From Aquimarina sp. AU474 (GTDB lineage: Bacteria; Bacteroidota; Bacteroidia; Flavobacteriales; Flavobacteriaceae): 64,000 nt of DNA. The position numbers were made by a program, and so were the translations under genes. Below the pieces are notes generated by a model. The model worked only from the letters and a program-made list of their open reading frames with translations. It searched no databases and was not told where the DNA came from. The stretch spans positions 310,001-374,000 of the forward strand of contig NZ_OMPE01000006.1 of NCBI RefSeq assembly GCF_900312815.1, given 5' to 3'. Each line of letters opens with the position of its first letter. Within the stretch, counting starts at the first letter, position 1. Positions 54,040 through 62,306 of this stretch are shown in pieces.

Positions 54040-54844
54040 CCGTTTGTCGAATAGCGACTAGATTACTCAATAAGTTTTCTAAATGGTCAAGATGTAACAT
54101 GTTGGCACCGTCACTTTTGGCATTAGCAGGGTCAAAATGTGTTTCCATAAATAAACCATCTACACCAGTAACAACTCCAGCTCGCGCTATAGTTTCTATC
54201 ATATCTGGTCGGCCTCCAGTAACACCACTAGACTGATTAGGTTGTTGCAATGAGTGCGTTACATCCAGTACCGTAGTACCATATTGTTTCATGGTAGGAA
54301 TACCTCTAAAATCCACGATCATATCTTGATATCCAAACATGGTTCCTCTATCCGTAATCATGGTGTTGTTATTACCACTATCTTTTACTTTTTTAACTGC
54401 ATGTTGCATGGCTTCAGGACTCATAAATTGTCCTTTCTTTAAATTGACCGTTTTACCTGTTTTGGCAGCAGCCACTACAAGATCAGTTTGACGTACTAAA
54501 AAAGCAGGGATTTGTAGAATATCAACATAGGCTGCGGCCATAGCTGCATCTTCATTTTCATGAATATCGGTTACTGTTGGTATTTCAAAAGTTTCTCCAA
54601 CTTTACGTAATATTTTTAAGGCTTTTTCATTTCCAATTCCTGTGAAACTATCTATACGACTGCGATTTGCCTTTTTAAAAGACCCTTTAAAAACATAAGG
54701 TATTTTTAGTTTCGATGTGATCTCTACTACTTTTTCGGCTATTTTTAAAGCCATTTCTTCTCCTTCTATGGCACATGGTCCAGCTAGAAGAAAGAAATTA
54801 TCAGCATCAAGATGTTTTAAGTTTTTGATATTAGAAAGATCCAT
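54026..54844 (-). CDS. kdsA: 3-deoxy-8-phosphooctulonate synthase (Kdo-8-P synthase)
   Basis: A 272-residue enzyme condensing PEP with arabinose-5-phosphate to Kdo-8-P for lipopolysaccharide inner core. Motifs: LAGPCAIEGEEMALKIAE, VFKGSFKKANRSRIDSFTGI, RGTMFGYQDMIVDFRGIP and the C-terminal METHFDPANAKSDGANML. It belongs to the normal-length KdsA group. Its presence agrees with a Gram-negative envelope. Confidence 0.96.
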   Translation of the reverse strand: MDLSNIKNLKHLDADNFFLLAGPCAIEGEEMALKIAEKVVEITSKLKIPYVFKGSFKKANRSRIDSFTGIGNEKALKILRKVGETFEIPTVTDIHENEDAAMAAAYVDILQIPAFLVRQTDLVVAAAKTGKTVNLKKGQFMSPEAMQHAVKKVKDSGNNNTMITDRGTMFGYQDMIVDFRGIPTMKQYGTTVLDVTHSLQQPNQSSGVTGGRPDMIETIARAGVVTGVDGLFMETHFDPANAKSDGANMLHLDHLENLLSNLVAIRQTVNQL

Positions 54845-55024
54845 ATGTGTTTTTTAAAAAAGCAAAAATAATGCTTTTTAGTGTTAGAAGCATTATTATC
54901 CTGATTTATAATACGTGAAATCAATATGACTATTTAAATCTAAAAAAAAATATTTTTATTTAGTAGTTACGTGTGCAGATAAATTGATTCGTCATCATTA
55001 AAAGAAAACACAAAATATAGTAAG

Positions 55025-55561
55025 ATGAAGAATATTATTACAGTAATTTTTGTTTTGAGTGCAACATTAATATCCGCTCAAAACACAACAAATGGGGTAG
55101 AGGACCATATGTTTAAAGCAAATTTATTACTTACTCCAGGACTAGAGTATGAGGTTGGAGTAAGTAAAAATGCTACGTTAGACTTCAGGTTAGGAACAGG
55201 ATTGGCTTATGTTAAATCTAATAATACTGAAGATTTTGGTGTGTTTTTAACTTTTGAAGGAGCATATCGATACTATTTTAATTTTGAAAAACGAGCTCGT
55301 CAAGGAAAAAACACTTCAGGAAACTCAGGGGATTATATTGCCTTGACCACATTTTTGGCTACTGGTGATCCAATAATAGGGGATTTGGAACTAGCAACAG
55401 ATTATATAGGACATGTAGGCCCAGTGTGGGGTTTTCAACGAACGTATGATTCGGGGTTTAACTTGGGCCTAGAACTAGGAGTAGGTTATACATTTAATGA
55501 GAATGATTCATTTGTTGCACCTATAGTTGGTTTTAGATTAGGATGGGCATTTGGTAGGTAG
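55025..55561 (+). CDS. Small outer-membrane barrel-like protein
   Basis: A 178-residue protein with signal peptide (residues 1-18, ending ISAQ). The mature part consists of amphipathic strands (YEVGVSKNATLDFRLGTGLAY, GFNLGLELGVGYTF) and ends with an aromatic-terminated strand VGFRLGWAFGR, the pattern of eight-stranded outer-membrane barrels. No named family recognised. Monocistronic. Confidence 0.75.
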   Translation: MKNIITVIFVLSATLISAQNTTNGVEDHMFKANLLLTPGLEYEVGVSKNATLDFRLGTGLAYVKSNNTEDFGVFLTFEGAYRYYFNFEKRARQGKNTSGNSGDYIALTTFLATGDPIIGDLELATDYIGHVGPVWGFQRTYDSGFNLGLELGVGYTFNENDSFVAPIVGFRLGWAFGR

Positions 55562-55710
55562 CCTATTTGGTCTAAAATTTAATACCTAGAATAAATGGCT
55601 TTATATGAAGGTTTTGTAAACTGGATTATAAAGCTTTTTTATTAATTAAGTTTTCATGTACAACCTGTCGAAATAACTCGTACCTTTGCAGCCTTAAAAA
55701 TGAGGCGTTT

Positions 55711-57510
55711 ATGACAGCTATAAAGAATATTGCAATAATTGCTCACGTTGACCATGGTAAAACTACCCTGGTAGACAAGATTATGTATCATTGTCAATTA
55801 TTTCGTGAAAATGAAAATACGGGTGATCTAATTTTGGATAATAATGATCTAGAACGTGAAAGAGGAATTACAATTACGTCAAAGAACGTTTCTGTAGTAT
55901 ATAAAGGAACCAAAATTAATATTATCGATACTCCTGGTCACGCCGATTTTGGTGGAGAAGTGGAGCGAGTATTAAATATGGCCGATGGTGTTTTGCTTTT
56001 GGTTGATGCTTTTGAGGGACCTATGCCACAAACTCGTTTTGTATTACAAAAGGCAATCGATCTTGGATTGAAGCCTTGTGTGGTTGTAAATAAGGTTGAT
56101 AAAGAAAATTGTACGCCTGATGAAGTTCATGAAAAGGTTTTTGATCTTATGTTCGAACTTGGAGCAGAAGAATGGCAGTTAGATTTTCCTACAGTATATG
56201 GTTCTGCCAAGAATAATTGGATGAGCGAAGATTGGCAAAAAGAAACAGATAATATCGAACCTCTTTTGGATATGGTTATTGAGCATATACCATCTCCAAA
56301 AATTGAAGAAGGTACTCCGCAGATGTTAATTACATCATTAGATTTCTCATCATTTACAGGACGTATTGCTATAGGACGTTTACAAAGAGGTACCTTAACA
56401 GAAGGTATGCAAGTATCATTGGTGAAACGTGATGGATCTGTGAAGAAATCAAGAATAAAAGAGCTTCATACTTTTGAAGGTCTGGGAAGAATGAAAGTAG
56501 ATAAGGTTGAGGCCGGAGATATTTGTGCATTAGTAGGACTTGAAGGATTTGAGATTGGAGATACTGTTGCCGATATAGAAAACCCTGAAGGATTAAAGAC
56601 TATTGCTATAGATGAGCCTACGATGAGTATGTTGTTTACTATTAATGATTCACCTTTCTTTGGTAAAGATGGAAAATTTGTAACATCTCGACATATTAAA
56701 GAGAGATTAGCAAAAGAACTTGAGAAAAACCTAGCATTACGTGTTAATGATACAGATAGTGCCGATAAGTTTATGGTTTTTGGTAGAGGAGTATTGCATT
56801 TATCTGTTCTTATTGAAACAATGAGAAGAGAAGGATATGAACTTCAGATCGGTCAACCTCAGGTAATTATTAAAGAGATTGATGGGGTTAAATGTGAACC
56901 AATTGAAGAATTAACGATAGATCTTCCTGAAACTGTTTCAGGAAAAGCAGTTGAGATGGTAACGTTGCGTAAGGGTGAAATGTTAAGCATGGAAGCTAAA
57001 GGTGATCGTATGGTATGTGAATTTATGATCCCTTCGAGAGGAATTATTGGATTACGTAACCAATTACTAACTGCTACAGCGGGAGAAGCTATTATGGCGC
57101 ACCGATTTAAAGAGTACCAACCTTTAAAAGGAGATATTCCGGGACGTATTAATGGTTCTTTAGTATCTATGGAAAAAGGAACAGCAATTCCTTATTCTAT
57201 TGATAAGCTACAAGATAGAGGTAAGTTTTTTGTAGATCCAGGAGAAGATATTTATGAAGGACAAGTGATCGGAGAGAATTCTCGTGGTGATGATATGACT
57301 GTAAATATTACAAAAACTAAAAAATTATCTAACGTGCGTTCTTCGGGAGCAGATGATAAAGCTAAAATTGTTCCGGCAATTAAATTTTCTTTAGAAGAAG
57401 CTTTAGAATATATTCAAAAAGATGAGTACGTAGAGGTAACTCCTAATCACCTTAGATTAAGAAAGGTATTCTTGACCGAGGTAGAGCGTAAAAGAAATAA
57501 GATAGTTTAA
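55711..57510 (+). CDS. typA: Translational GTPase TypA/BipA
   Basis: A 599-residue ribosome-associated GTPase. G1 is [11 protein letters not shown]2 RGITITS, G3 [12 protein letters not shown] and G4 NKVDKE. The C-terminal TypA domain has [19 protein letters not shown] and the final [19 protein letters not shown]. The length and domains match BipA, which acts in ribosome assembly and stress adaptation. A -7 element TACCTTTG lies at about 55681-55688. It shares a 23-bp terminator with peptide gene 7 on the other strand. Confidence 0.97.
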   Translation: MTAIKNIAIIAHVDHGKTTLVDKIMYHCQLFRENENTGDLILDNNDLERERGITITSKNVSVVYKGTKINIIDTPGHADFGGEVERVLNMADGVLLLVDAFEGPMPQTRFVLQKAIDLGLKPCVVVNKVDKENCTPDEVHEKVFDLMFELGAEEWQLDFPTVYGSAKNNWMSEDWQKETDNIEPLLDMVIEHIPSPKIEEGTPQMLITSLDFSSFTGRIAIGRLQRGTLTEGMQVSLVKRDGSVKKSRIKELHTFEGLGRMKVDKVEAGDICALVGLEGFEIGDTVADIENPEGLKTIAIDEPTMSMLFTINDSPFFGKDGKFVTSRHIKERLAKELEKNLALRVNDTDSADKFMVFGRGVLHLSVLIETMRREGYELQIGQPQVIIKEIDGVKCEPIEELTIDLPETVSGKAVEMVTLRKGEMLSMEAKGDRMVCEFMIPSRGIIGLRNQLLTATAGEAIMAHRFKEYQPLKGDIPGRINGSLVSMEKGTAIPYSIDKLQDRGKFFVDPGEDIYEGQVIGENSRGDDMTVNITKTKKLSNVRSSGADDKAKIVPAIKFSLEEALEYIQKDEYVEVTPNHLRLRKVFLTEVERKRNKIV

Positions 57511-57524
57511 GAAAACTGAATTTC

Positions 57525-57573
57525 TATATAAAGATAAAACCCCGAGCATCGCTCGGGGTTTTATCTTTATATA
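57525..57573. terminator. Perfect 23-bp bidirectional terminator between typA and peptide gene 7
   Basis: Arms 57525-57547 and 57551-57573, perfectly complementary, GC core CCCCGAGC/GCTCGGGG, 3-nt loop. A and T tails on both sides make it a terminator in both directions. Confidence 0.95.
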
Positions 57574-57617
57574 AACCAAGAAAATATTTCTTGATTTTTA
57601 ATGTAGTATGTTAGATA

Positions 57618-57716
57618 CTACTTTCGCATTGCGTATCTACTAGCTCCCGGTAATTGTTTTAAAAAACTTCCAAATGCTTTAAGATCTACAATCATAATTC
57701 CATAAAATAATTTCAT
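57618..57716 (-). CDS. 32-residue peptide 7, solitary member of the family
   Basis: MKLFYGIMIV ... FLKQLPGASRYAMRK, 32 codons on the minus strand. The N-terminal third is closest to peptide 5 and the C-terminal part to peptides 1-3, at more than 31 kb from the array. Gln at 21 replaces Asp. Core codons are different (CCG-GGA-GCT-AGT-AGA-TAC) from peptide 1 (CCA-GGA-GCT-TCA-AGG-TAT), including the Ser change between TCN and AGY, which needs two base changes. This is strong evidence for selection at protein level. A shared terminator follows. Upstream lie a palindrome and a candidate small RNA. Confidence 0.85.
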   Translation of the reverse strand: MKLFYGIMIVDLKAFGSFLKQLPGASRYAMRK

Positions 57717-57801
57717 AACCCATCTTTTTTAATTTATTCCCCGTTAAACCTTTTTGGAAGGATAAAATATATCCTTGTTACACTTACAATACAGTAACCG
57801 G

Positions 57802-57820
57802 GCCAAAATTTAATTTTGGC
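57802..57820. promoter_or_regulatory. 19-bp palindrome upstream of peptide gene 7
   Basis: GCCAAAATT-t-AATTTTGGC, 9-bp perfect arms, about 90 bp before the ATG. On the minus strand it contains the near-consensus TAAATTTTG. It may be an operator overlapping the promoter. Confidence 0.45.
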
Positions 57821-57877
57821 ATAAGTTTTATAATAATTTTAAGATTATAAAAAATGATCATGACGGCCGTTACTAAT

Positions 57878-58048
57878 AAAAAATCCCAAGAGTAGGTCTT
57901 GGGATTTTTATCGATATTTTGGGGTAACTTTTGGGGTATGAATTCAGGGCACTAATTCATGATTTTGGGGTAATCAATATTTTAGGGTAATTCATTGGGG
58001 CTTTTCGTTATTTTGGGGCGAATTGCCGTAAATGATTTCTTTAATTCG
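57878..58048 (-). ncRNA. Candidate small RNA or long attenuated leader with repeated CCCCAAAA motifs
   Basis: On the minus strand a perfect -7 element TACATTTG (58062-58055) would start an RNA near 58048. The RNA would contain five copies of CCCCAAAA-like motifs (GGGG on the plus strand at 57921, 57933, 57967, 57997 and 58015, with a degenerate one at 57984). It ends at an intrinsic terminator (57879-57909, AAAAATCCCAAGA/TCTTGGGATTTTT, T-run on the minus strand). No ORF is apparent. Either it is an independent RNA of about 170 nt, or the leader of peptide gene 7 with an attenuator. Confidence 0.45.
57879..57909 (-). terminator. Intrinsic terminator or attenuator
   Basis: 13-bp perfect stem, 5-nt loop, followed on the minus strand by TTTTTT. 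It separates the CCCCAAAA repeat region from peptide gene 7. Confidence 0.8.
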
Positions 58049-58242
58049 ATAGTACAAATGTAAGAATAAATAACGTATGAAAACTTGTAAAAATCAACAA
58101 ATATTCGGTAAAATACAGGTATTTATCGATAAAATACACAAAAAATCTATTTATTTTGCGGATTTGTAAACTTAGAAAAAGACAAAACCCTGGCTAATTT
58201 TTTTAGAATTGATTAAAATCAAGAGGTATATCATGAAAAGAA

Positions 58243-58926
58243 TTACCCTTTTCGTTGTACTACTTCAAAGACCTTATTACCGTCACATTTTAGAGTTTTC
58301 GAAGGATATTTAAGTAATAAAGCATAATCGTGTGTCGCCATAAGAATGGTGTTTCCATTTTTATTAATATCCTGCAAAACTTCCATTACCTCGACTGATG
58401 TTTGTGGGTCAAGGTTTCCTGTAGGCTCATCGGCCAAAATTAATTCAGGATCATTTAGTAGTGCCCTTGCAATAGCAATTCGTTGTTGCTCACCTCCCGA
58501 TAATTGATATGGATATTTAAAATCTTTAGTTTTCATCCCTACTTTATCTAGAACGTCATCAATTTTACTTTCCATCGCCTTTTCATCAGTCCATCCTGTC
58601 GCTTTTAGAACAAACATAAGATTACCCCTAACGGTTCTATCATTAAGTAATTTAAAATCCTGAAATACGATACCTAATTTTCTTCGTAAAAAAGGTATTT
58701 GATTTTCTTGTAGTGTTGGTAAATCAAAATCAACTATGCTGCCTTCACCTTCTAATAAAGGAAGATCACCATACAGAGTTTTCATAAAGCTACTTTTTCC
58801 TGTACCGGTTTTTCCTATAAGGTATACAAAGTCACCCTTATTGACCTCTACGTTAACATCTGAGAGAATTAAACTTTCACGTTGATAGATCGATGCATCT
58901 TTAAGGCTCAATACCGTATTAGACAT
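58243..58926 (-). CDS. ftsE: Cell-division ABC ATPase FtsE
   Basis: A 227-residue ABC ATPase. Walker A is GKTGTGKSS, the signature motif LSGGEQQRIAIARALLNDPE, Walker B LILADEPTGNLD and H-loop MATHDY. The N-terminal AGxNVEVNKGDFVYLIGKTG-type start and the size agree with FtsE, which with FtsX controls cell-wall hydrolases at the divisome. The ftsX gene is not adjacent in this window, which is usual in Bacteroidota. Confidence 0.88.
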   Translation of the reverse strand: MSNTVLSLKDASIYQRESLILSDVNVEVNKGDFVYLIGKTGTGKSSFMKTLYGDLPLLEGEGSIVDFDLPTLQENQIPFLRRKLGIVFQDFKLLNDRTVRGNLMFVLKATGWTDEKAMESKIDDVLDKVGMKTKDFKYPYQLSGGEQQRIAIARALLNDPELILADEPTGNLDPQTSVEVMEVLQDINKNGNTILMATHDYALLLKYPSKTLKCDGNKVFEVVQRKG

Positions 58927-59260
58927 AGTTTGGATTTCTGAATTATTATGATATGGTAAAAGTAAAAAGTTTTCGTTTAAAAAAATTGAGTATCCTAATA
59001 GTTTTTAACGAATATACGTTGATAACCTATTTTTAAAATAAATATTTTAATGCTTCAGTAACTTCTTAACTTCTAAGTGGTTTTTTATAAAATTTATGAA
59101 TACAAAAATGATTTCAATAATTCATAAAGAATTCACAATTCTAGTATTTGTGTAATTATCTCCAAAAACTTTCGTTATTAGTATGAAGATTAGGCTATCT
59201 TTAACACTAAATTTATTCGCGGGAAACGATATTTACCTTTTGATTATAATACTTATTTAA
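58927..59260. other. Divergent promoter region between ftsE and the TPR protein gene
   Basis: No gene seen. The 335-bp region is AT-rich with TATCTTTA near 59194 as a possible -7 element for the TPR gene, about 60 bp before the ATG. No notable inverted repeat. Confidence 0.5.
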
Positions 59261-62200
59261 ATGAACAAATACATCACTTGGATGCTTTTTGTCATTGGCC
59301 TGCATGGAACAATGTCTGCACAGCAATCCGCAATATATACTAATGAGCTAGTACTGTATAATCAAGCTCTAGAATTGTACAATAATAAACAGTTTTTGGC
59401 CGCGCAAAATCTTTTTGATAAAGTACGAGATATGGTAGATGATGAAAACATTGATGCTAATTGCTCTTACTATGTCGCTAATTGTGCTGTATGGCTTAAT
59501 CAAAAGGATGCAGATCAACTTTTGGAGGAGTTTGTTGTGAAATACCCTACGAGTATAAAGCGTAACTCGGCATACCTAGATGCAGCTACATATTATTTTG
59601 ATAACGGAAAATATGCTTATGCCCGTAAATGGTATGAAAAAGTTGATGAAGGAAATTTGAGTCGTAGTCAAAAAGAAAAGTTTAACTTTAATAATGGTTA
59701 TGCTTATTTTAAAATCCAACGCTTTAATGAAGCCAAGAAATATTTGAATAAAGTACAGGATTCTCCAGAATATGGTGCTAAAGCAAAATACTACCTTGGT
59801 TTTATAGCCTATGAAGGTGATAATTATAAAGAGGCAGATAAGCTCTTTGATGAGGTAAAAGATTTAGATCAATACAATAAAAATTTGTCGTATTTCCAGA
59901 GTGATATGAATTTTAAATCTGGAAATTTTGAAGAGGCAATTAAAGAAGGGTTAGTGCAATTGCCAAAATCAAAACCTTCAGAAAAATCAGAATTAAATAA
60001 AATAATTGGAGAGAGTTATTTTAATCTAGCCGATTATGAAAAAGCCATCCCTTACTTAAAAGGGTATAGAGGGCGAAAAGGAAAATGGAATAATACAGAT
60101 TATTATTATCTAGGATATGCGTATTATAAAAACGGTGAGTACCAAAGTGCAATTTCAGAATTTAATAAAATTGTTGATGGTCGTAATGCCACTGCTCAAA
60201 ATGCCTATTATCACCTAGCCGAGTCTTACCTTAAAACAGATCAAAAACAACAAGCATTAAATGCCTTTAAGAATGCATCAGAAATGGATTTTGAAATGAA
60301 AATCAAAGAAGATGCCATGTATAATTATGCCAAATTGAGTTACGAAATAGGGAACTCTTATGAAAGTGCACCGAAGGTGTTATTGGGGTTTTTAGATGAA
60401 TATCCTAATACAGAATATAAGGATGAAATTAAAGAGTTATTGATTAGTTCTTATATCACTTCCAAGAACTATAAAGAGGCCATGGATCTGCTAGAAGGTA
60501 GTAGAAATTATGCAGATAAAGAGGTGTATCAAAAAGTAGCTTTTTATCGAGGGATAGAGTTGTACAATGAAAATGATTATAATGAGGCTATTGTTTATTT
60601 TGATAAATCTTTACAACAACAAGTAGATCCTAGTTTTGTAGCCAAAACCATGTTTTGGAGAGCAGAAAGCTATTATTTGCTTAATGACTTTGATGAAGCT
60701 TTAATAGGTTTTAAAGAATTTTTAGGCAGTACTGGGGGATCATCAATAAGCGAATATGGTTATGTTGATTATAATTTGGGATATACGTATTTTAAATTGA
60801 AACAATATCCTCAAGCTGCGAAGTATTTTGAAGAGTTTTCAAAAAAGAGTAACATCGACGAAACAAGGCAAACGGATACGTATTTGCGCTTGGGTGATAG
60901 TTATTTTATATCAAGTAAATATTGGCCGGCTATGGAAGCATATAATAAAGCGATCCAAAAAAATGGCCCCGATGCCGATTATGCACATTACCAAAAGGCA
61001 ATTAGTTATGGTTTTGTAAATAAACATGGTCAAAAGATTAGTGATCTTGAAATGTTTCTTAAAAAATATCCAAGATCTACTTACCGTGATGATGCAATGT
61101 TCGCTCTTGGAGATGTATATATCTCTGAAAATAAAACAGAACTAGGAATTGGTGCGTATGATCGCCTTATCAGAGATGTTCCTAGAAGTTCTTATGTGCC
61201 AAAAGCGTTACTTAAACAAGGATTGGTGTTTTATAATGCGGATCAAGGCAATAGAGCATTATCTAAGTTTAAAAGAGTGGTCGCTGATTACCCTGGGACC
61301 GATGAGGCTGTTCAAGCAGTCAATACAGCTAGATTGATTTATGTTGATTTAGGAAGAACAGATGAATACGCATCTTGGGTAAAAGGATTAAGTTTTGTAG
61401 ATGTTAGTGATGCAGATTTGGATAACACTTCTTTTGAAGCTGCAGAAAAGCAGTTTTTAGAAAATAATGATAATGCTGCTATTAGTGGTTTTGAGAAGTA
61501 CTTAAATGAGTTTCCGAATGGGTTACATGCTTTAAAAAGCCATTTTCATTTGGCACAATTGTATTTCAAAAAAGGAGAAAAGGATAGCACTATACCACAT
61601 TATGAATATGTTCTTCAAAATGATAGAACAGAATTTACAGAGCAAGCATTGGCAAGATTATCTCAAGTATATCTAGAGAACCGTAATTATGAAAAAGCTA
61701 TTCCTGTATTAGAAAGATTAGAAAGTGATGCCGATTATCCTCAAAATATTGTTTTTGCACAATCTAATTTAATGAAATCACATTATCAATTACTTAATTA
61801 CCAAAAAACAATTGATTACGCAGATAAAGTTTTGGCTAATCCCAAAATCCAGAATGATGTAAAAAGCGATGCCAAAATATTTACTGCCAGAGCTGCTTTA
61901 CAAACTAATGATATCACACGAGCAGCAAATGCTTATGCCGAAGTTCAGAAAATTGCTACGGGAGAATTAGCTGCTGAAGCTCTTTATTATAATGCCTATT
62001 TTAAAAATCTAAAAAACGATTATAAAGAATCTAATACGATTATTCAAAAATTGGCAAAGGATTACTCTGGATATCGATTGTATGGTTCTAAAGGGCTGGT
62101 ATTAATGGCTAAGAACTTTTATGGACTTAAAGATGCGTACCAAGCCACATATATTTTAGAAAGTGTGATTAAAAACTTTCCTGATTATCCAGATGTAGTA

Positions 62201-62278
62201 TATGAGGCAACAACCGAACTCAAAAAAATCAAAGCCGAAGAGGCAAAAACTAATTCATCCATCCAAACCGAACAATAA
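59261..62278 (+). CDS. Large periplasmic TPR protein
   Basis: A 1005-residue protein with signal peptide (residues 1-20, ending MSAQQ). It consists of about 20 tetratricopeptide repeats, the typical 34-residue pattern with A/G at position 8 and A at 20 (YYLGYAYYKNGEYQSAISEF, YNLGYTYFKLKQYPQAAKYF). Such proteins act as protein-binding scaffolds. The next gene begins 28 bp downstream and encodes an outer-membrane receptor-like barrel, so the two are probably an operon and may act together at the envelope. Confidence 0.9.
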   Translation: MNKYITWMLFVIGLHGTMSAQQSAIYTNELVLYNQALELYNNKQFLAAQNLFDKVRDMVDDENIDANCSYYVANCAVWLNQKDADQLLEEFVVKYPTSIKRNSAYLDAATYYFDNGKYAYARKWYEKVDEGNLSRSQKEKFNFNNGYAYFKIQRFNEAKKYLNKVQDSPEYGAKAKYYLGFIAYEGDNYKEADKLFDEVKDLDQYNKNLSYFQSDMNFKSGNFEEAIKEGLVQLPKSKPSEKSELNKIIGESYFNLADYEKAIPYLKGYRGRKGKWNNTDYYYLGYAYYKNGEYQSAISEFNKIVDGRNATAQNAYYHLAESYLKTDQKQQALNAFKNASEMDFEMKIKEDAMYNYAKLSYEIGNSYESAPKVLLGFLDEYPNTEYKDEIKELLISSYITSKNYKEAMDLLEGSRNYADKEVYQKVAFYRGIELYNENDYNEAIVYFDKSLQQQVDPSFVAKTMFWRAESYYLLNDFDEALIGFKEFLGSTGGSSISEYGYVDYNLGYTYFKLKQYPQAAKYFEEFSKKSNIDETRQTDTYLRLGDSYFISSKYWPAMEAYNKAIQKNGPDADYAHYQKAISYGFVNKHGQKISDLEMFLKKYPRSTYRDDAMFALGDVYISENKTELGIGAYDRLIRDVPRSSYVPKALLKQGLVFYNADQGNRALSKFKRVVADYPGTDEAVQAVNTARLIYVDLGRTDEYASWVKGLSFVDVSDADLDNTSFEAAEKQFLENNDNAAISGFEKYLNEFPNGLHALKSHFHLAQLYFKKGEKDSTIPHYEYVLQNDRTEFTEQALARLSQVYLENRNYEKAIPVLERLESDADYPQNIVFAQSNLMKSHYQLLNYQKTIDYADKVLANPKIQNDVKSDAKIFTARAALQTNDITRAANAYAEVQKIATGELAAEALYYNAYFKNLKNDYKESNTIIQKLAKDYSGYRLYGSKGLVLMAKNFYGLKDAYQATYILESVIKNFPDYPDVVYEATTELKKIKAEEAKTNSSIQTEQ

Positions 62279-62306
62279 TAACAAGTTTTAAAACGATTTG
62301 TATCTT

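Noticed and set aside
57914-58020. G-quadruplex formed by the GGGG runs on the plus strand
   Set aside because: Loops between runs are 8 to about 27 nt and A/T-rich, too long for a stable quadruplex; a repeat in the minus-strand RNA explains them equally well.
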